64,000 nt of DNA, from assembly GCF_002836415.1 (NCBI RefSeq), contig NZ_PJBP01000171.1, positions 1 through 64,000 of the forward strand, written 5' to 3'. Every line of letters begins with the position of its first letter. Position 1 is the first letter of the stretch. The notes below the pieces were generated by a model. It saw only the letters and a program-made list of their open reading frames with translations. It made no database searches and had not been told where the DNA came from. Source of the DNA: Psychromonas sp. MB-3u-54 (GTDB lineage: Bacteria; Pseudomonadota; Gammaproteobacteria; Enterobacterales; Psychromonadaceae). The translations under genes were made by a program, and so were the position numbers. This document shows positions 55,561 to 63,855 of this stretch, piece after piece.

Positions 55561-56289
55561 CTATGCAAGGTCGCCAAAACGACATTGCAATGCAGTAATT
55601 GCACTGAGTGCAGCGGTTTCTGTGCGTAGAATACGCGGGCCTAATAATGTTTCTGTGAAATTTAATGTTTCAGTCAAGGTTATTTCTTGATCGCTTAAAC
55701 CACCTTCAGGACCGATCAGTAAACGAATACGTTTGATTTCCGGCGGTAAAGTATTAATCGAATATTTAGCACGTGGATGCAGTGTTAGTTTGGTGGCCTG
55801 CTCGGAACTTTCGCACCAGGTAGTTAATTCTTGGGTTTCATGGATAACCGGAATGATATTACGACCTGATTGCTCGCAGGCAGCCACCGCTATTTTTTGC
55901 CACTGCTGCTGTTTTTTAGCCATGCGCTGATCATCGAGTTTAACACCACAACGCTCGCTTAATAATGGTGTTATTTCATTAACGCCTAATTCTACGGCCT
56001 TTTGAATCACAAACTCCATGCGATCGCCACGTGAAATGACTTGCCCTAAGTGGAGATCTAATGGGCTTTCATTATCCGTTTGATTAAATGAATTGATCAA
56101 TGCCGTGCAACTGCGTTTCAGCGCGTTAGTCAAGGTTGCCTGAACCTCGCCTCCAAGGCCATTAAACAGAATTATTTGTGCGCCAGGCCTTAAGCGTAAA
56201 ACATGGATATGTTGGATCGCATCTTTTGAAAGATTGACTTCAGTGGCAACGGTTAATGTTTGTGGATCATAAAAACGAGGAATACGCAT
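55561..56289 (-). CDS. rsmE: 16S rRNA m3U1498 methyltransferase
   Basis: A 242-residue SPOUT methyltransferase (E. coli 243). It has the N-terminal PUA-like part (MRIPRFYDPQTL, HIHVLRLRPGAQIILFNG) and the C-terminal knot with RLLIGPEGGLSDQEITL and LGPRILRTETAALSAI. It methylates U1498 of 16S rRNA using SAM. First gene of rsmE-gshB-yqgE-ruvX. Confidence 0.96.
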   Translation of the reverse strand: MRIPRFYDPQTLTVATEVNLSKDAIQHIHVLRLRPGAQIILFNGLGGEVQATLTNALKRSCTALINSFNQTDNESPLDLHLGQVISRGDRMEFVIQKAVELGVNEITPLLSERCGVKLDDQRMAKKQQQWQKIAVAACEQSGRNIIPVIHETQELTTWCESSEQATKLTLHPRAKYSINTLPPEIKRIRLLIGPEGGLSDQEITLTETLNFTETLLGPRILRTETAALSAITALQCRFGDLA

Positions 56290-56374
56290 AATTATTATGT
56301 TTAAGTAGCGGAAAATAGTGCCAAGTATAACGTGAAAAGAGGCGATAAAACTATGCTAAAAATTGTTTTATCTA

Positions 56375-56639
56375 GGGCGTGTTTATCTTTCGGGATTTTT
56401 TTTGCAGCAGTTTGTAGGTTCTTTCTACAAGGCAGAGCTTATGCAGTGTCGTTATTCACCATAAATAAGCGATAACGCCGTAGAAAGGAGTTACAAATGC
56501 TGCCCGAAGGGTTCGGCTCAAAGCGTTTTACTCTTTGTTGCAAGGTATTTACTTAGAATGACTAAGCTGTATACCTCGCGCCGCGATTAAAACGCTTTTA
56601 TCACGAACAAAAATTAACCACGAAAGATAAACAGGCCCC
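56375..56639. mobile_element. MITE, family A, complete copy
   Basis: A 265-bp non-coding element. The left end GGGCGTGTTTATCTTTCGGG and the right end CGAAAGATAAACAGGCCC are inverted copies of one another (17 of 18 positions). The interior matches the copy inside greB (40280-40507). It sits 85 bases upstream of rsmE in an otherwise empty region. The cognate transposase is not in this window. Confidence 0.85.
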
Positions 56640-56819
56640 AATGTAACAAAATCAAATCCGATAAAAATATGCATAGCCTTTGCATAAACACCCTAAGGAA
56701 GAGGGGGGAAGATTGACAGTAAATAAAATTGATTGTATCGATTACCGCTAGCCTGTTTTCAGGCATAAAAAATAACTATGACTGTGAGGTAGCGTTTCAG
56801 TAAGCGGCAAAGCAGCTTA

Positions 56820-57052
56820 AAATGCAGGCATCAGCAAGATGATAAATGCTGATAATTCAGGCAGAAGGTCGATGATCTCGTTATTCTAAATCAAAGCCTT
56901 CTAACAACGACAGTCCTGTGTTCTGAGTGAGTGTCGCTCAAAGCGAGCACTGCGTTGTAATACTTAAAAAGGGAACAACCATTTAAGGTGTAAAGGGGTG
57001 CATTTACATCTGCCGCTAGAGTATTAACCCCGTTAATCGTTCGAAAGGCCTT
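56820..57052 (-). repeat. Dispersed repeat, family B, copy 1 (inverted)
   Basis: The reverse complement contains CTAGCGGCAGATGTAAATGC, ACCTTAAATGGTTGTTCCCT, GAAGGCTTTGATTTAGAATA and ATCTTGCTGATGCCTGCAT. It matches 58227-58480 in order. The outer ends with the TATACCCAAA motif are lost here. The rest of 56640-57206 has a CTTACGT/ACGTAAG stem near 57065 and no gene. Confidence 0.75.
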
Positions 57053-57206
57053 GCTCCGGTATGCTTACGTGCCTCTTAAAATGGACGTAAGCTGCCCGCG
57101 GCTCTGGGATCATTACGTTTATCATTGTATTTCTTAGTTGTCTGGCTATGGTCAATATGCGACAATTTAACATAATTATGCTATCTCGAATGTTTAGGAA
57201 AAACTT

Positions 57207-58163
57207 ATGAGTTTGACGTCTTTAAGAAATAAATCCAGCGATCCCAAACAAGGGGTTTATTTTATTGGTACAACACCACCCAAGCAGGATACCGCAATAG
57301 AATTAGTGTCGGGCATTGCAGATAAATTATTAGACCGACTTGATTCGATTGCTTATGACGGTTTAATTGTTTATGACATTCAGGATGAAACCTCGCGTAT
57401 TGAGAAACCACGTCCATTCCCCTTTAAATATACCCATGATTCGCGTTTATATTCAAAAATTTTACATGATAAATCGGCTAAGCCGGTGATCACCTATAAA
57501 AGCGTTTCTCAACGTGACGGGGCTGATTTTTCTCGCTGGTTGTCCGATGCATGGCACCAGTTTTCAGTGCGCGATATTGTTTTAGTCGGCAGCCCCTCGG
57601 CCGATGGTGATATTAAATTATCCTTAGCCGATGCCTATCAGGCTGTCAAAGATCATAATTTAGATTTTCATTTGGGTGGCGTGACTATTGCGGAGCGCCA
57701 TACCAATAAAGGTGATGAGCATCTGCGTATGTTGGCTAAAAATGAGCAGGGTTGTGAATTCTTCATTTCACAAGCTGTTTATAATGCTCAGGCAACCATT
57801 GATATGCTCACCCGTTATGCGCTGGAATGTAAAAAACAAGGGAAAAAGCCAAGACGTGTTGTATTAACGTTTTCTCCCTGCGGAAGTGCAAAAACCCTGG
57901 CATTTATTGAATGGTTGGGCATTTCCGTGCCCGAGGCGACCAGCCTGCGAATTCTTGAATCTGATAATCCATTAAAAGAATCGTTGTTAATTAGCCGAAA
58001 TAATTTCGAACAAATTCTGCAGGCATGTCTTCCTTTGGATATTCCGTTAGGGTTAAATATAGAAAGCTTGACCAATCGCAAAGAAGAAATTGATGCCGCC
58101 ATATTATTATTTAAATTGTTAAAAGCAACATTAGATCTTAAGTTAGCAGAATCACAACTGTAA
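57207..58163 (+). CDS. Methylenetetrahydrofolate reductase-like protein
   Basis: A 318-residue TIM-barrel protein with the MTHFR layout: a conserved acidic start, DFHLGGVTIAERHTNKGDEH, then FFISQAVYNAQATIDML where true MTHFR has FIITQLFFD-type sequence, and RRVVLTFSPCGSAKTLAFIE. It is not MetF itself and several folate/FAD-site residues cannot be confirmed by eye, so the substrate is uncertain. It is isolated from met genes and flanked by inverted copies of repeat family B. Weak ribosome site (TTAGGAAAAACTT). Confidence 0.65.
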   Translation: MSLTSLRNKSSDPKQGVYFIGTTPPKQDTAIELVSGIADKLLDRLDSIAYDGLIVYDIQDETSRIEKPRPFPFKYTHDSRLYSKILHDKSAKPVITYKSVSQRDGADFSRWLSDAWHQFSVRDIVLVGSPSADGDIKLSLADAYQAVKDHNLDFHLGGVTIAERHTNKGDEHLRMLAKNEQGCEFFISQAVYNAQATIDMLTRYALECKKQGKKPRRVVLTFSPCGSAKTLAFIEWLGISVPEATSLRILESDNPLKESLLISRNNFEQILQACLPLDIPLGLNIESLTNRKEEIDAAILLFKLLKATLDLKLAESQL

Positions 58164-58173
58164 GTTTGATTGA

Positions 58174-58496
58174 TATACCCAAACTACTTGAATATGCAGA
58201 TTCAGAGTTTCGCCTGAATGCTAGAACAAAGCGCAATATGATCTTTCGAGCGATTAACTGCGTTAATCCTCTAGCGGTAGATGTAAATGCACCCATTTAC
58301 ATCTTAAATGGTTGTTCCCTTTTCAAGTGTTACAGCGCAGTGCTAGCTTTAGGGCGAATCTCCCGAAGGGCAAGGCGATAAAGGATGATCGATGTTGTTA
58401 GAAGACTTTGATTTAGAATAACTAGAGGATCAGCTTCTACCTGTATCATCATTTATCGTCTTGCTGATGCCTGCATCTTCAAGTAATTTGGGTATA
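58174..58496 (+). repeat. Dispersed repeat, family B, copy 2, with inverted ends
   Basis: A 323-bp element bounded by TATACCCAAACTACTTGAAT and ATGCAG on the left and CTGCATCTTCAAGTAATTTG GGTATA on the right; these ends are inverted copies with two or three mismatches. It fills the gap between the MTHFR-like gene and yjjP. Repeats with TATACCCAAA-type ends are common in Vibrio and Alteromonadales genomes. An open frame at 58166-58381 lies inside it and is not a gene. Confidence 0.82.
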
Positions 58497-58514
58497 GTAC
58501 AATAGGATAGATAA

Positions 58515-59291
58515 ATGTCTCTAAGCAGACAGGCACAGACAGAGTTAATACGTGTTGCAGCTAAAGCTGGGCAATTATTGCATCAGCACGGAGCAGAAAG
58601 CCGTTTAGTGGAGCAAACAACACAACGTATAGGGATGGCACTCGGGGCTCGCAGTATTGAGTTGTCCGTTAGCCCCGATGCAATAGTGATCACCAGTTTA
58701 TTTGATGGTGAATGCATTACCACGACGCGTCGTTGTTACGATCGCGGTCTTAACATGCAGATGGTATGTGATGTACAACGGATCTGTATTATGGCTGAAA
58801 AGAAACTGCTGGATGCGAAGCAGGTAAAAGATCGCCTAAATCGTTTAAAACCGATGAAATATAATCGTTGGGCCGTGGTCTTCATGATTGGCCTGGCCTG
58901 TGGCAGTTTTAGCCATTTTTTCGGTGGAGACTGGCAGGTTTATATTACTACTTTTTTTGCTTCTGCAGGGGCAATGACGATACGTCAAGAGATTGCTCAT
59001 CGCCATCACAGCCCGCTGGTCAATTTTGCCATTGCAGCTTTTGTGGCGACTACTATTGCAAGTCTTGGTGTTGTTTATGAATTTGGTGAAAAACCTGAAA
59101 TCGCACTGGCGGCTTCGGTATTATTACTGGTGCCCGGTTTTCCGCTGATAAATGCCGTTTCCGATATGCTCAAAGGACACATCAGTATGGGAATAGCTCG
59201 CTGGGTATTTGCAAGTTTATTAACCTTAAGTGTTTCAGTTGGAATAGTCGCTTCCATGACGTTAACGGGAGTTGTCGCATGGATTGGATAA
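58515..59291 (+). CDS. yjjP: YjjP-like threonine/serine exporter, N-terminal half (ThrE domain)
   Basis: A 258-residue inner-membrane protein (E. coli YjjP 256). A soluble N-terminal region with RVAAKAGQLLHQHGAESRLV leads into five membrane helices from about residue 118. The helices contain the ThrE motif VPGFPLINAVSDMLKGHISM. With YjjB it forms a transporter studied as a succinate exporter in E. coli; ThrE relatives export threonine and serine. yjjB starts 61 bases later. Confidence 0.9.
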   Translation: MSLSRQAQTELIRVAAKAGQLLHQHGAESRLVEQTTQRIGMALGARSIELSVSPDAIVITSLFDGECITTTRRCYDRGLNMQMVCDVQRICIMAEKKLLDAKQVKDRLNRLKPMKYNRWAVVFMIGLACGSFSHFFGGDWQVYITTFFASAGAMTIRQEIAHRHHSPLVNFAIAAFVATTIASLGVVYEFGEKPEIALAASVLLLVPGFPLINAVSDMLKGHISMGIARWVFASLLTLSVSVGIVASMTLTGVVAWIG

Positions 59292-59352
59292 TGAAACCAA
59301 AATGTCTATTAGCCAATCATTTTTTGCAAAACCAAATGAAGGAATGCTTAAA

Positions 59353-59817
59353 ATGGATTTAATAACATTACTTATAATAGATGCATGGTTTGCTTGGATC
59401 CCCGCGGTTGGTTTTGCAATGGTCTTTAATGTCCCTAAAAAAATGCTTATTTACTGTGCCGTTGGCGGCGCATTTGCGCACAGTTTTAGATTCTTATTAA
59501 TGCACTTTGGTGTGCCTATTGAGTGGGCAACTCTTGCCGCTTCAAGTAGCATGGGGTTTTTAGGATTATACTGGTCGCGTAAACATTTTATTCCTCGTCC
59601 GGTGTTTACCGTCGCCTCTGTGATTCCCATGATTCCGGGGAGTTTTGCCTTTACGACTGTGATTGGTATTGTGCAATTAAACTCTGGCGGATATAGCTTA
59701 GAGCTAATCCAAATTGTGGTTGAAAATGGTTTGCGCACTTTGTTTATTTTGGCAGCGCTGAGCTTTGGTTTAGCATTACCTTCGATCATCATTTATCGCG
59801 GCCGGCCTATTGTGTAA
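59353..59817 (+). CDS. yjjB: YjjB-like partner of YjjP (ThrE C-terminal half)
   Basis: A 154-residue protein with four or five membrane helices (E. coli YjjB 157): MDLITLLIIDAWFAWIPAVG, AHSFRFLLMHFGVPIEWATL and the ThrE motif SVIPMIPGSFAFTTVIG. ATG 59353 has GAAGGAATGCTTAA upstream and gives the family length; the longer frame from 59272 would overlap yjjP by 20 bases. The pair splits what is one ThrE polypeptide in other bacteria. Confidence 0.9.
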   Translation: MDLITLLIIDAWFAWIPAVGFAMVFNVPKKMLIYCAVGGAFAHSFRFLLMHFGVPIEWATLAASSSMGFLGLYWSRKHFIPRPVFTVASVIPMIPGSFAFTTVIGIVQLNSGGYSLELIQIVVENGLRTLFILAALSFGLALPSIIIYRGRPIV

Positions 59818-60051
59818 TTTAACAGGGTAAATACGTATTTTTTTCTGTTACATGCATATGCACTTGAATCAGCCCGTCTCATTTGGCGTCTTATGGCATT
59901 AAAAATAATGTTACAGCCTGTTTTTAATGCTTAACCTTAAGGTCCACAGCCATGTTCTGTTACGGGCATTTAATTAAGCAATTTGCTAATACCTCTTTAG
60001 CTGTTAATCGTGTAAACTTCGCGCTCTTAATTTTTGAAATAAGGCTTTAAA

Positions 60052-60387
60052 ATGTCAGATAAATTTTTCTTTAAAGGTAAAAAAGAGAAAAAACCCAAGC
60101 ACTCCAGTTATGGTTTTAATACCAAGCGCGCAGCGAAAGCGGGCACTGAAGAATCTCCCTTTGTATTATTGGTCAATACGCCCGTCAGAAAATCTGAAAT
60201 TGAACAAATTTTGCAGGAAAATAATTTGATTGCAAAGATTGAAGTGAAAGCTGATGTTGCTGAAAATATTGCTGAACTTGAAGGGTTCTTAAATAAACCT
60301 AAAACCATCACCGTTGAAGCTCAACCGCAGCGTAATGATCCCTGTCCTTGTGGCAGTGGTAAAAAATATAAAAAGTGTTGTGCTTAA
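60052..60387 (+). CDS. SEC-C metal-binding protein, PBPRA1643 type
   Basis: A 111-residue protein ending in the SEC-C zinc motif [18 protein letters not shown], as in the SecA tail. The N-terminus is basic ([20 protein letters not shown]) and the middle (residues 35-90) is a small alpha/beta domain. It fits the marine gammaproteobacterial family first seen in Photobacterium. Function unknown; the motif suggests zinc-dependent binding to ribosomes or SecB. The DUF1244 gene follows 43 bases later. Confidence 0.88.
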   Translation: MSDKFFFKGKKEKKPKHSSYGFNTKRAAKAGTEESPFVLLVNTPVRKSEIEQILQENNLIAKIEVKADVAENIAELEGFLNKPKTITVEAQPQRNDPCPCGSGKKYKKCCA

Positions 60388-60430
60388 ATAATAATCATTC
60401 AAGCGTTTAATAATATCTTAGTAGGTTAAT

Positions 60431-60727
60431 ATGACAAATGATCAACAGATTCAACTCGAGGCCGCAGCCTTCCGCCGTTTATTAAAACATTTAGACAGCC
60501 GTAAAGATGTGCAGAATATTGAACTCATGAATACAGCGGGATTTTGCCGTAATTGTTTATCTAAGTGGATGGTGGCAGAAGCAAAAGAATTAACGGTTGA
60601 ACTGGACTATGACCAGGCTCGGCAACATATTTACGGCATGCCCTACGGTGAGTGGAAAGAAAATCATCAGTTACCGGCAACAGCGGAGCAGATGGCTGCT
60701 TTTGAGGCCTTACAAGCAAAAAAATAA
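60431..60727 (+). CDS. DUF1244 protein
   Basis: A 98-residue cytoplasmic protein of DUF1244: AAFRRLLKHLDSRKDVQNIE, LMNTAGFCRNCLSKWMVAEA and ARQHIYGMPYGEWKENHQ. A CxxC pair lies in FCRNCLSKW. Function unknown. Probably co-transcribed with the SEC-C gene 43 bases upstream. Confidence 0.9.
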   Translation: MTNDQQIQLEAAAFRRLLKHLDSRKDVQNIELMNTAGFCRNCLSKWMVAEAKELTVELDYDQARQHIYGMPYGEWKENHQLPATAEQMAAFEALQAKK

Positions 60728-60740
60728 CATGTTTATAAAA

Positions 60741-60835
60741 TGCACCACAGAGGAAACAGAGTTAAAGGCTGAAAAGAAATAATTAGCTGTAATGACTATT
60801 TGAGTCTTTTCTCCGTGCAGCGCTGCCCTCGGTGG
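60741..60835. repeat. Palindromic CCACAGAGG repeat
   Basis: ACCACAGAGGAAACAGAG and, 45 bases on, CTCCGTGCAGCGCTGCCCTCGG TGGT form an imperfect inverted repeat. The motif also occurs at one end of repeat family C (40884 and 64000). Non-coding, probably a short mobile or transcribed hairpin repeat between the DUF1244 gene and the minus-strand methyltransferase. Confidence 0.55.
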
Positions 60836-60949
60836 TAGTCGGGTATTAAGCTTTTTACAAACAATTACCTGAGTCATCTATACAAGCAAAAAAATAAATG
60901 CCGGTTTATGAGGGGTTTTACTCCCTCATGCATATTTTTGACCGCCCTG

Positions 60950-61753
60950 TTATTGGGTATAGTCAGCTGCATACTTCAAATCGTCTAACCATAACCGTTC
61001 AAACTCCATCATCTGAGTATGCCTTTTTGATTGATTATGTTTAAGGCGATCCTCCGTTCGGGTAAATGGGCCTGCACGGCACAGGGTACAAAGGTTATCA
61101 TCCTGATAAACGGCGCCCTCTAATGAGGCACTGATATCATGTTGTTTTTTGGTGCTCCAGACATAAGTGGTGCCCTTTGTATCTTTAACAAACTTATCAC
61201 GTTCAACATTACGAATTTTGTAACCGGGAAAATCGGCTATTTCAAAATTAATTGAGCCTAAATAGTTAATATCTGTCTGTAAATTAAGCGAATTTTCAAT
61301 ATTCCACTCGCGGTAAGGTTTCACATCCTTAGAGGTGATATAACACAGTTGCTGACCATCTGGGTCTAAAAAATGCTTAAATGAATTGACCAAAAAGGTG
61401 CGTAATAGGCGCCTATTAAGGGTATTGAAATTGACGTCTTTACCGCGCTCCTGATACTCCGTAAATGAACGGAAAGCGGGTAATAATGGAAACTGAAAAA
61501 TAATCAGATCAAAACTGTTTTTTTTCAAACCAATCCAGGATTGCGGGTTTTTCAAATCAAATTCAAATATCAGAGGAATATTTTTAGCACTTAGCTGCTG
61601 CTGGAAGCTATCCCCGTATTTTTCATCCATAGTGGCAAAAGAGTCATAGACAGTTGCTGTTAAAGCTGCCGGTTGGTGACTTAATAGGGCATTTGAAAAC
61701 GATAAATCACCATCTCCCACGGTTAAAATTCGCCACTCTTTTTTAATAATCAT
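60950..61753 (-). CDS. BMT5-like (DUF2431) methyltransferase with C-terminal zinc finger
   Basis: A 267-residue protein. Residues 5-200 are a Rossmann-like domain with the SAM loop LTVGDGDLSFSNALL (10-24). The segment DLIIFQFPLLP (82-92) stands where eukaryotic Bmt5 has the 'FNFPH' motif. This is the family of the yeast 25S rRNA m3U methyltransferase. Residues 218-250 form a CX2CX13HX5H finger (Cys222, Cys225, His239, His245) like U1/matrin-type RNA-binding fingers. Both parts suggest RNA methylation; the target is unknown. Monocistronic. Confidence 0.75.
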   Translation of the reverse strand: MIIKKEWRILTVGDGDLSFSNALLSHQPAALTATVYDSFATMDEKYGDSFQQQLSAKNIPLIFEFDLKNPQSWIGLKKNSFDLIIFQFPLLPAFRSFTEYQERGKDVNFNTLNRRLLRTFLVNSFKHFLDPDGQQLCYITSKDVKPYREWNIENSLNLQTDINYLGSINFEIADFPGYKIRNVERDKFVKDTKGTTYVWSTKKQHDISASLEGAVYQDDNLCTLCRAGPFTRTEDRLKHNQSKRHTQMMEFERLWLDDLKYAADYTQ

Positions 61754-61760
61754 ATTGTTA

Positions 61761-62103
61761 ACTCTTTGAAATAAATTTGCGGGTGTAGTTTAATATTTTC
61801 AATACTGCTGTTGGTATTATACGGAACTAAGCAGGTCATGTTATTAGGTCATGTTATTAAGTCGGATTATATGATTGCCAGTCCGTTATGTAAAAGTCTA
61901 TTTCTGATCCTGTTTTTTATTTTCTCAGGGATAATGAGCCCATCGGGAAGAAGTTTACTCAGAAAACTCATGAGATTAGGGCTATAAAAAAACTGAAAAT
62001 CTTATTGGGTGCTGGTTATCGAAAAGGGACAACTACCTGTGCATTAAAATTAGAATTAGATTAAACTTGGCTGCCAATTGTCTGCAATTAGTTACTTACA
62101 TAT
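61761..62103. other. Non-coding gap upstream of radD with a possible relic
   Basis: A direct repeat GGTCATGTTATTA occurs twice near 61831-61858. A plus-strand frame at about 61949-62065 reads KKFTQKTHEIRAIKKLKILL and GAGYRKGTTTCALKLELD to a stop, which is protein-like but has no start or recognised family. No clear promoter motif for radD. Confidence 0.3.
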
Positions 62104-63855
62104 ATGTATACGCTTCGCCCCTATCAACAAGACGCCGTTCAAGCGACTGTTCATTACTTTCGTCAACATTCAACACCTGCCGTACTGACACTGTCGACCG
62201 GCGCGGGAAAAAGCCTGATTATTGCTGAGTTAGCACGCATCGCCAAAGGAAAAGTGTTAGTACTGGCACACGTCAAAGAGCTTGTTGAGCAAAATCACGC
62301 TAAGTATGAAAGTTACGCTTTAAAAGCATCCATTTTTTCTGCCGGGCTTGGCCGCAAAGAAATTGAACGCCAGGTTGTGTTCGCATCGGTACAGTCAATA
62401 GTGAACAGTTTAAAAGAATTTTCAGAAGCGTTTTCTTTACTGGTGATTGACGAGTGCCATCGTGTATCGGAAGATGAAAACAGCAGTTATCGCAGAGTGA
62501 TTAATCATCTCCAAAAAATTAATCCAAACATAAAAGTGTTGGGGCTGACCGCCACTCCCTATCGCCTCGGGACAGGGTGGATTTATCAATACCATACTCG
62601 CGGGCAGGTCCGCACGCAGCAGGCGCGTTTTTTTCGTGATTGTATTTTTGATTTACCGATCCGATTTTTACTCGATGAAAAATACCTGACCGAGCCAAAA
62701 ATAATGGATATGGCTGTGTTGGGCTATGATTTTTCGAGCCTTAAATCCTCATCAAATGGGAATTTTAAAACAGCTGAATTGGACAGTATTGTTAAAAAAT
62801 CCCAGCGGGTCACACCTAAGATTATCGAACAGGTGATTGAGACTGCAAGAGATAGACTTGGCGTGATGATTTTTGCTTCAACCGTCAATCATGCACAAGA
62901 AATTATGGGCTATTTGAGTGAAGAAAATGCGGCTCTGGTGATTGGGGATACCCCCCTTGAAGAGCGTGACCGTATTATTAATGCTTTTAAAGAGCGCAGC
63001 ATTAAATATCTGGTTAATGTTTCAGTATTAACCACTGGATTCGATGCCCCGCATGTTGATTTGATTGCCATTTTACGTCCAACTGCCTCTCTTAGCCTGT
63101 ATCAGCAGATTGTGGGACGAGGTTTGCGCCTGTTTGCGGACAAAAAAGATTGCTTGGTGATGGAATTTGCGGGTAACTGTTATGATTTATATCAACCCGA
63201 ATTGGGAGAGCCTAAACCCGACAGTGACAGTGAAATAGTCACTATCCCTTGTCCGGCTTGCCGGTTTAATAATAACTTCTGGGGGAAAATGGATCCGGCG
63301 GGCTTTGTGATTGAGCACTATGGCAGACAATGCCAGGGATATGCTAACAATGAGGAGGGGGAGCGGATAATATGCGGTTATCGTTTTCGGGCTAAATTTT
63401 GTGAACTCTGCGGTGCGGATAATGATATCGCTGCGCGGAATTGCAATAATTGTGACCACGTGCTGGTGGATCCCGATAAAAAACTGCGCGAAGCACTTAA
63501 ACTCAAAGATGCATTAATTATAAAATGTGCAGATCTCAGATTAGAGCCCGGAAAGAATAAATTTGGAAAACCGCAGCTTAAGGTTACTTATATTAGTGAG
63601 GAGGGGGCAGAGCTTAACGAATTTTGGCAACTTTCGACTAAAACCCATAAATCTGAATTTTTAAATCGATTTATTCAAGCGCATTTAATCGATCGTCATC
63701 ATCCCTTTACGGAAACAGCCCCGAGTAAGGTTTGTAATAATCAGCACCGACTGCGTCCTCCTGAGATTGTTATCGCCAGAAAAAAAGGCCGTTTTTGGAC
63801 TATTAGCGATAAGTTATTTGATCTTGAACAGTATCAAAAAGACGCTGTTTTATAA
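62104..63855 (+). CDS. radD: RadD helicase-like repair ATPase
   Basis: A 583-residue superfamily 2 protein (E. coli RadD/YejH 586). Walker A is STGAGKS (31-37), the DEAD-type box is DECH (116-119), motif III is LTATPYR and motif VI is QIVGRGLRL. The C-terminal part has zinc-binding cysteines (PCPACRFNNNFWGK, CELCGADNDIAARNCNNC). RadD takes part in recombination-linked repair and interacts with SSB. The stop codon abuts a dispersed repeat. Confidence 0.95.
   Translation: MYTLRPYQQDAVQATVHYFRQHSTPAVLTLSTGAGKSLIIAELARIAKGKVLVLAHVKELVEQNHAKYESYALKASIFSAGLGRKEIERQVVFASVQSIVNSLKEFSEAFSLLVIDECHRVSEDENSSYRRVINHLQKINPNIKVLGLTATPYRLGTGWIYQYHTRGQVRTQQARFFRDCIFDLPIRFLLDEKYLTEPKIMDMAVLGYDFSSLKSSSNGNFKTAELDSIVKKSQRVTPKIIEQVIETARDRLGVMIFASTVNHAQEIMGYLSEENAALVIGDTPLEERDRIINAFKERSIKYLVNVSVLTTGFDAPHVDLIAILRPTASLSLYQQIVGRGLRLFADKKDCLVMEFAGNCYDLYQPELGEPKPDSDSEIVTIPCPACRFNNNFWGKMDPAGFVIEHYGRQCQGYANNEEGERIICGYRFRAKFCELCGADNDIAARNCNNCDHVLVDPDKKLREALKLKDALIIKCADLRLEPGKNKFGKPQLKVTYISEEGAELNEFWQLSTKTHKSEFLNRFIQAHLIDRHHPFTETAPSKVCNNQHRLRPPEIVIARKKGRFWTISDKLFDLEQYQKDAVL

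Noticed and set aside
58166-58381. 71-codon plus-strand gene
   Set aside because: It lies inside repeat family B, has no ribosome site, and its peptide shows no family features.
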